In this document: positions 1 through 3,831 of the stretch, piece by piece
How positions within the stretch are numbered: position 1 is the stretch's first letter
Layout of the letters: each line of letters starts with the position of its first letter
Source: Bacteroidales bacterium
Lineage (GTDB): Bacteria; Bacteroidota; Bacteroidia; Bacteroidales; VadinHA17
Assembly: GCA_030692905.1 (NCBI GenBank)
Contig: JAUYBT010000104.1
Location: 1-6,498, forward strand
Length of the DNA stretch: 6,498 nt
Direction of reading: 5' to 3'
Made by a program: the position numbers and the translations under genes
Notes under the pieces: generated by a model
The model's input: only the letters and a program-made list of their open reading frames with translations
What the model was told of the DNA's origin: nothing
Database searches by the model: none

Positions 1-132
1 AAAAAGTTTCTTCTTTTCCAGGTAGTAACAATAGGTACAGTTTAAATTACATACCGGCCCGGTGGGCTTTACCATTACATTGAAAGCATTTGGCCTTCTG
101 AGTTTCAGGGCATCTGTAAAGAGGATATCCAT
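1..132 (-). CDS. Anaerobic sulfatase-maturating enzyme (anSME), radical SAM, N-terminal fragment
   Basis: The gene starts at an ATG read from 132 down and runs off the left edge after 44 codons, so only the N-terminus is visible. Residues 18-44 (NVMVKPTGPVCNLNCTYCYY, then LEKKKLF) carry the radical SAM cluster motif CxxxCxxC at C28, C32 and C35, followed by YYLEK. This MxKPxGxxCNLxCxYCYYLEK pattern is typical of anSMEs, cytosolic enzymes that use S-adenosylmethionine and Fe-S clusters to oxidise the active-site Ser or Cys of sulfatases to formylglycine before export. The family is usually about 370-420 residues and carries further C-terminal Fe-S cysteines, which lie outside the window. The start is well fixed: the in-frame stop TAG at 168-166 lies 33 bases upstream with no other ATG between. 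It is divergent from two Ser-type sulfatases, which are its expected clients. Other SPASM-domain radical SAM proteins share the cluster motif, but the flanking residues favour anSME strongly. Confidence 0.9.
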   Translation of the reverse strand, partial: MDILFTDALKLRRPNAFNVMVKPTGPVCNLNCTYCYYLEKKKLF

Positions 133-157
133 TTGTTGGTATCGATTATATAGGATC

Positions 158-187
158 CAAAAATACTACTATAATTAAAAAGAACAA
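158..187 (-). promoter_or_regulatory. Candidate Bacteroidota-type promoter for the anSME gene
   Basis: Read on the minus strand, TTG at 187-185 is followed after 19 bases by TATTTTTG at 165-158. The second element matches the Bacteroides -7 consensus TAnnTTTG exactly, and the spacing fits the usual 19-21 bases to the -33 TTG. The -7 box ends 25 bases before the anSME ATG at 132, implying a short leader with no Shine-Dalgarno sequence. This is a pattern match in AT-rich DNA, so chance is possible. Confidence 0.42.
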
Positions 188-346
188 GTTAAAGAAGTTT
201 GCTTTTTATTGCATTCTTCGCGTTAAAATTTGCATAAAGATCCGGGCAGTGTAAATTTTGTGTATTTCTGTCGCAATAACGCTTTCGAACAGCATATTCT
301 GTACTCATTGAGATAATTTCGATACAAAAAAGTGATCATCAGGTAA

Positions 347-362
347 AAAAAATGCATTTTTT
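347..362. repeat. 16-bp perfect palindrome in the divergent intergenic region
   Basis: AAAAAATGCATTTTTT reads the same on both strands, centred between 354 and 355. All outer pairs are A-T, so it would make a poor RNA hairpin or terminator. As DNA it could be a binding site for a dimeric regulator, or simply bent A-tract DNA. By rough calculation a 16-bp palindrome is expected by chance about once in twenty such regions, so it is mildly notable. Confidence 0.35.
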
Positions 363-688
363 ATATGAGATTCACTTTACTCGCGGATATAATATAAACC
401 AATGTGAGAAATGTAAGGATTGAGGTAACTATTTTAAAGTAAAAAATTATGGTTATGTTTTAGAATAATGTTGAATGTATAACTTGCTTATTATATGCTT
501 TTTAGAATTACTATTAACGATATTTCATGGATTATTTTTAATTATCCCAATAGTCATTTTAGACAATTATCCACAATATTATAAAACAGAACCTATTAAA
601 ATTAACAAAAAAAGATAAGTTATGTCAATTTTGGAGTAGTTTAACTGAACTGAAATCTGGTCTACAAATTCGACATGTTAATGAAGAG

Positions 689-699
689 ATGCGTTTAAA
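689..699 (+). repeat. 11-bp direct repeat, copy 1 (upstream of sulfatase 1)
   Basis: ATGCGTTTAAA occurs here, 100 bases before the first sulfatase ATG, and again exactly at 2265-2275 in the short gap before the second sulfatase. Both copies lie in non-coding DNA on the same strand. A shared regulatory element is possible; coincidence in AT-rich sequence is not excluded. Confidence 0.3.
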
Positions 700-759
700 A
701 TAATTGACATTGATAAATGAATTCCATAATGCTGAAAATTTAGTTAATAGAATTAAAGA

Positions 760-767
760 GATTTTTG
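760..767 (+). promoter_or_regulatory. Weak candidate -7 element for the sulfatase operon
   Basis: GATTTTTG matches the Bacteroides -7 consensus TAnnTTTG at 5 of its 6 fixed positions and ends 21 bases before the ATG at 789, a geometry close to that of the anSME promoter candidate. No good TTG lies 19-21 bases upstream (only TTTAG at 739-743), so support is poor. No better match was found close to this gene. Confidence 0.2.
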
Positions 768-788
768 TAATAATGAAAAATTGTAACA

Positions 789-2255
789 ATGAAAAATAAG
801 GATATTAAACAAGTTATCTTTTCAACTTTAGCATTAAGCATTTTTACCACAGGATATTTTACGAGTAAGGATTCAAAAAATGTTTTGCAAAAGCCCAATG
901 TGGTTTATGTCTTTGCTGACGAATTGCATGGTCAGGATCTGGGTTATAATGGTAATAAGGACGTCATTACCCCAAATCTTGATCGGCTTGCCAGCCATGC
1001 AATCAATTTTACCAACATGATTTCATGTTGCCCTGTTTCTAGCCCCTATCGAGGCAGCTTGCTCACAGGGCAGTATCCGCTTTCAACGGGCGTTTTTGTC
1101 AACGATGTTCAGTTAAATCCTGAAGCGCCAACCATTGCCAAAGTTTTTAAGGCTGCCGGTTATCAAACGGCATATATCGGGAAATGGCATCTCGACGGAC
1201 GTGGACGAAATTCTTTCATTCCGGTCGATCGGCGGCAGGGTTTTGAATACTGGAAAGTTCTGGAATGTACCCATGATTACAATAACTCTTATTACTGGGG
1301 AAATGATGATAAAAAAGCAAAGTGGGAAGGTTACGATGCCTATGCTCAAACGGCTGATGCAGTGAACTACATCAGGGAAATGAAAAAGAATGAAAAACCA
1401 TTTTTCATGATCCTTTCCTGGGGACCGCCGCATTCACCTCACAATACTGCTCCAGAATCATGCAAAAACATCTACCGGAACAAGCCGCTGAAGCTTCGTC
1501 CCAATGTTCCTTCAGATTTACGTGATAAGGCAATTGCTGATTTAGTTGGATATTATGGCCATATTACGGCATTGGATAGTTGTATCGGAGTGTTGCAGAA
1601 CACGTTAAAGGAGACCGGACTTGACGAGAATACCATTTTTATCTTTACTTCCGATCACGGATCAATGGTTTATTCGCACGGATTCATAAATAAACAAAGG
1701 CCTTACGAAGAATCAATCAATGTTCCCTTGCTCATCCGTCATCCTGAACTTTTTGGCAACAAGGGAAAGAAGAATGATATGCTGATCAATTCGCCTGATT
1801 TGATGCCTACACTGCTTGGTTTATGCGGGTTGCCGATCCCTTCTACTGTTGAGGGTGAAGATAAATCTGCCATCATCGCAGGAAAAGCAAAAGATACGAC
1901 TGATGCTGTACTGATTGCTTGTTATCATCCTTTCGGACAATGGTCACGCGATCAGGGAGGGAAAGAATACCGTGGGGTGAGGACCAAACGATTTACCTAT
2001 GTGAAAGACTTGTCGGGACCTTGGCTGCTTTTTGACAACATGAAAGATCCGTATCAGCTGAATAATCTGGTGAATGACAAGGAGTATCAGCAGATAAAGA
2101 ATGATTTGGAAGGCAAAATGGCCCGGTTGTTACAAAAAACTAACGATAAGTTCCTTCCCGGTCAGGAGTACATCAAAAAGTGGGGATATGTGACTGATGA
2201 AAACGGTACAGTTCCCTATGTCAAAATCAATTACCAGGGATTACCTGTTGAATAA
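789..2255 (+). CDS. Exported S1-family sulfatase, Ser-type (SSPYR active site)
   Basis: A 488-residue arylsulfatase A-like hydrolase (PF00884) predicted to remove sulfate esters from a carbohydrate. Residues 9-24 form a hydrophobic N-terminal segment after a lysine-rich start, so export to the periplasm is likely, though no clear AxA cleavage site is visible. The fold opens at KPNVVYVFADE, where D44 and E45 are the probable first metal ligands. The maturation signature is S84-S85-P86-Y87-R88 followed by GSLLTG; S84 is the residue to be converted to formylglycine. GKWH (K132, H134), H215 in PPHSPH, SDHG (D289, H290), H297 and K302 supply the other expected active-site positions. Length is normal for S1 enzymes and the sequence is unbroken. 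The ATG at 789 is the first in-frame start after a TGA at 774-776 and has no Shine-Dalgarno sequence, as usual in this phylum. It leads a probable operon with the second sulfatase 36 bases downstream. The substrate and S1 subfamily cannot be fixed from sequence alone. Confidence 0.93.
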   Translation: MKNKDIKQVIFSTLALSIFTTGYFTSKDSKNVLQKPNVVYVFADELHGQDLGYNGNKDVITPNLDRLASHAINFTNMISCCPVSSPYRGSLLTGQYPLSTGVFVNDVQLNPEAPTIAKVFKAAGYQTAYIGKWHLDGRGRNSFIPVDRRQGFEYWKVLECTHDYNNSYYWGNDDKKAKWEGYDAYAQTADAVNYIREMKKNEKPFFMILSWGPPHSPHNTAPESCKNIYRNKPLKLRPNVPSDLRDKAIADLVGYYGHITALDSCIGVLQNTLKETGLDENTIFIFTSDHGSMVYSHGFINKQRPYEESINVPLLIRHPELFGNKGKKNDMLINSPDLMPTLLGLCGLPIPSTVEGEDKSAIIAGKAKDTTDAVLIACYHPFGQWSRDQGGKEYRGVRTKRFTYVKDLSGPWLLFDNMKDPYQLNNLVNDKEYQQIKNDLEGKMARLLQKTNDKFLPGQEYIKKWGYVTDENGTVPYVKINYQGLPVE

Positions 2256-2264
2256 TTCATTCTA

Positions 2265-2275
2265 ATGCGTTTAAA
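2265..2275 (+). repeat. 11-bp direct repeat, copy 2 (between the sulfatases)
   Basis: Second exact copy of ATGCGTTTAAA, 27 bases before the start of sulfatase 2. Its ATG opens a 7-residue mini-ORF ending at TAA 2286-2288, in frame with sulfatase 2 and 3 bases before its start codon. That stop also rules out a longer N-terminus for sulfatase 2. Whether the mini-ORF is translated is unknown. Confidence 0.3.
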
Positions 2276-2291
2276 TTTAAAAATATAATCA

Positions 2292-3662
2292 ATGAAATCA
2301 TCCGGTTTAATATCCTTAAGCGCCATTTTGCTTACAGGTAACTTCGCGTATTCGCAAAGTCAGCCATCCAAACCAAATATCATTTTTCTTCTGGCCGACG
2401 ATTTACGTTGGAATTCTCTGGGATGTATGGAAAATCCTATGCTTCAGACACAGAATATTGATGAACTTTCCAGGAATGGAATAAGATTTACAAATGCCTG
2501 CGTAACAACTGCTATCAGTATGGTCAGCAGGGCAACCTTACTTACAGGCCAGTACATGAGCCGGCATGGAATAAAAAATTTTGGTGTCCCTCTCAGCGAA
2601 GAAGCATTTTCACAGACATACCCTGCAATTTTAAAAAGGGCTGGATACTGGACAGGCTATGTCGGGAAATATGGTGTCGGTAAAATCAGGGATAAAAGTT
2701 TCGATTTTAGTACTGAATATGAAGGCAAACATTGGTTACCTGATGAGAATGGGGATTCAATTCATGTTACCGAAAAAAATGCCAGGGATGCACTGGAATT
2801 CTTAAAAGATAGACCAAAAGACAAACCATTTTTACTTTCAGTTGGCTTTTTTGCCACACATGCTCAGGATAACCATCCCGACCAGTACCGGTATCAACCG
2901 GAAAGCGAAAAGTTCTACCGGAATGATGTTATCCCTGTACCGGAAACCGCTTCAGATACCTTTTTAAAATCACTTCCCTATTTCCTTGCCACCGATGCAA
3001 ATGAAGGAAGAATCCGCTGGCACTGGCGTTTCGACACTCCGGAAAAATATCAGAAATATATGAAGGCTTACTACCGGATGTTGACCGAGATGGATCTGGC
3101 CATCGGACGAATTATCGCTGAGTTGAAAAATCAGGGGGTTTATGAAAACAGTCTGATAATTTTCATGGGTGATAATGGCTATTTCCTTGGAGAACATGGC
3201 CTTGCAGACAAATGGTATCCGTATGAGGAATCCATAAGAGTCCCTCTGATTGTGCATGATCCCCGCCTTTCATCAAAAGCACGAAATATTGTAAATGATG
3301 AATTTGTGCTTAATATAGATATTGCACCTACCATTGTTGCAGCATCAGGGCAACCAGTTCCTGAAGGAATGCAGGGTGAGGATTTTTCAAAATTGTACTT
3401 GTCGAAAAAGCCGGTAAAATGGAGAATGGATTTTTATTATGAACATCCTGTAGTTACAAATGAAAACCGGATTCCAACCTCAGAAGCATTGGTAACGCAT
3501 ACCGAAAAATATATCTATTGGCCGTATTATAAATATGAAGAATATTTCGACCTGAAAAGTGATCCGTTCGAAAAACACAATGGCATCGGTGATGCTGTAA
3601 ATATTAAGAAGATTAAGGTTATGAAGAAGCGTTTTGAAGAGTTGAAGGAAAAGGCTCAATAA
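2292..3662 (+). CDS. Exported S1-family sulfatase, Ser-type with atypical SMVSR / GKYG active site
   Basis: A 456-residue PF00884 sulfatase. Residues 1-21 are a signal peptide with probable cleavage after AYS (before QSQ), pointing to the periplasm. The core starts KPNIIFLLADD, with D36 and D37 as metal ligands. The maturation motif is S76-M77-V78-S79-R80 followed by ATLLTG; S76 should become formylglycine. Position 3 is Val instead of the usual Pro or Ala. G125-K126-Y127-G128 stands where GKWH is normal, so the usual active-site His is Gly here. H190 in ATHAQ, D294-N295 in MGDNG, H302 in GEHG and K307 complete the recognisable site, and the C-terminal FDLKSDPFE segment is typical of the family. 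Metal ligands, Arg, Lys and overall length are intact, so this reads as a divergent working enzyme, not a dead one. It follows sulfatase 1 by 36 bases and is probably co-transcribed. The two proteins differ clearly outside the motifs, which suggests different sulfate positions or sugars. Confidence 0.92.
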   Translation: MKSSGLISLSAILLTGNFAYSQSQPSKPNIIFLLADDLRWNSLGCMENPMLQTQNIDELSRNGIRFTNACVTTAISMVSRATLLTGQYMSRHGIKNFGVPLSEEAFSQTYPAILKRAGYWTGYVGKYGVGKIRDKSFDFSTEYEGKHWLPDENGDSIHVTEKNARDALEFLKDRPKDKPFLLSVGFFATHAQDNHPDQYRYQPESEKFYRNDVIPVPETASDTFLKSLPYFLATDANEGRIRWHWRFDTPEKYQKYMKAYYRMLTEMDLAIGRIIAELKNQGVYENSLIIFMGDNGYFLGEHGLADKWYPYEESIRVPLIVHDPRLSSKARNIVNDEFVLNIDIAPTIVAASGQPVPEGMQGEDFSKLYLSKKPVKWRMDFYYEHPVVTNENRIPTSEALVTHTEKYIYWPYYKYEEYFDLKSDPFEKHNGIGDAVNIKKIKVMKKRFEELKEKAQ

Positions 3663-3754
3663 TTTTATTTGTTGTGTTTTGAAAATATTTTTAGAAAATC
3701 CTTTGGAGTTTAAAAATAAAATACTAATGATTGTATCATCAAATTAAATCAAAG

Positions 3755-3780
3755 CAAGATTGTTTAACACAACAACCTTG
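3755..3780 (+). promoter_or_regulatory. Hairpin / inverted repeat between sulfatase 2 and GH106
   Basis: CAAGATTGTT (3755-3764) and AACAACCTTG (3771-3780) pair at 9 of 10 positions around a 6-base loop. No U-run follows, so it is not a standard intrinsic terminator. The same stretch holds alternating blocks CACAA (3768-3772), TTGTG (3778-3782) and CACAA (3791-3795), which could form competing stems or tandem operator half-sites. It sits 51 bases before the GH106 start in a 169-bp gap with no gene. Possible roles are an operator for separate control of GH106, or an mRNA processing or stabilising hairpin. Confidence 0.35.
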
Positions 3781-3831
3781 TGAAACTTGACACAAAAGAG
3801 ATTAAACTTCAAATACCATAAAATAAAACAC

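Larger units (their letters stand above)
169..788. other. Long AT-rich divergent intergenic region without a convincing gene
   Basis: About 620 bases separate the divergent anSME and sulfatase genes. A hand count over 181-780 gives about 26% G+C, far below the roughly 40-55% of the flanking genes. Stops are frequent in all frames; the longest open stretches (a 44-residue minus ORF at 357-223 and an open plus-strand stretch at 563-702 with no good start) are about what chance gives at this composition. I see no tRNA, rRNA or CRISPR repeats. It contains a 16-bp palindrome at 347-362, one copy of an 11-bp repeat at 689-699 and a weak promoter match at 760-767. The likely role is regulatory DNA for both directions, possibly with remains of a decayed gene. 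Confidence 0.6.

Noticed and set aside
223..357. A 44-residue minus-strand ORF starting inside the palindrome.
   Set aside because: The composition is what AT-rich non-coding DNA gives, there is no recognisable motif or initiation context, and nothing nearby supports it.
563..702. Open plus-strand stretch of about 46 codons, reopening after one stop to 796, with a partly protein-like sequence.
   Set aside because: It has no start codon near its beginning, and at about 26% G+C one or two such open runs are expected by chance in this region. I recognise no family in it.
704..730. TTGACA followed after 15 bases by CATAAT, resembling an E. coli sigma-70 promoter.
   Set aside because: The spacer is too short for sigma-70, and the primary sigma factor of Bacteroidota uses TTG / TAnnTTTG instead.
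1113..1433. 106-residue minus-strand ORF within sulfatase 1.
   Set aside because: It lies wholly antisense to a well-supported sulfatase, including its GKWH region, and has no independent coding signs.
3684..3706. AT-rich near-symmetrical stretch around GAAAATATTTTTAG after sulfatase 2, considered as a terminator.
   Set aside because: The pairing is short, entirely A-T and without a stable stem or downstream U-run; the 3755-3780 hairpin is stronger.
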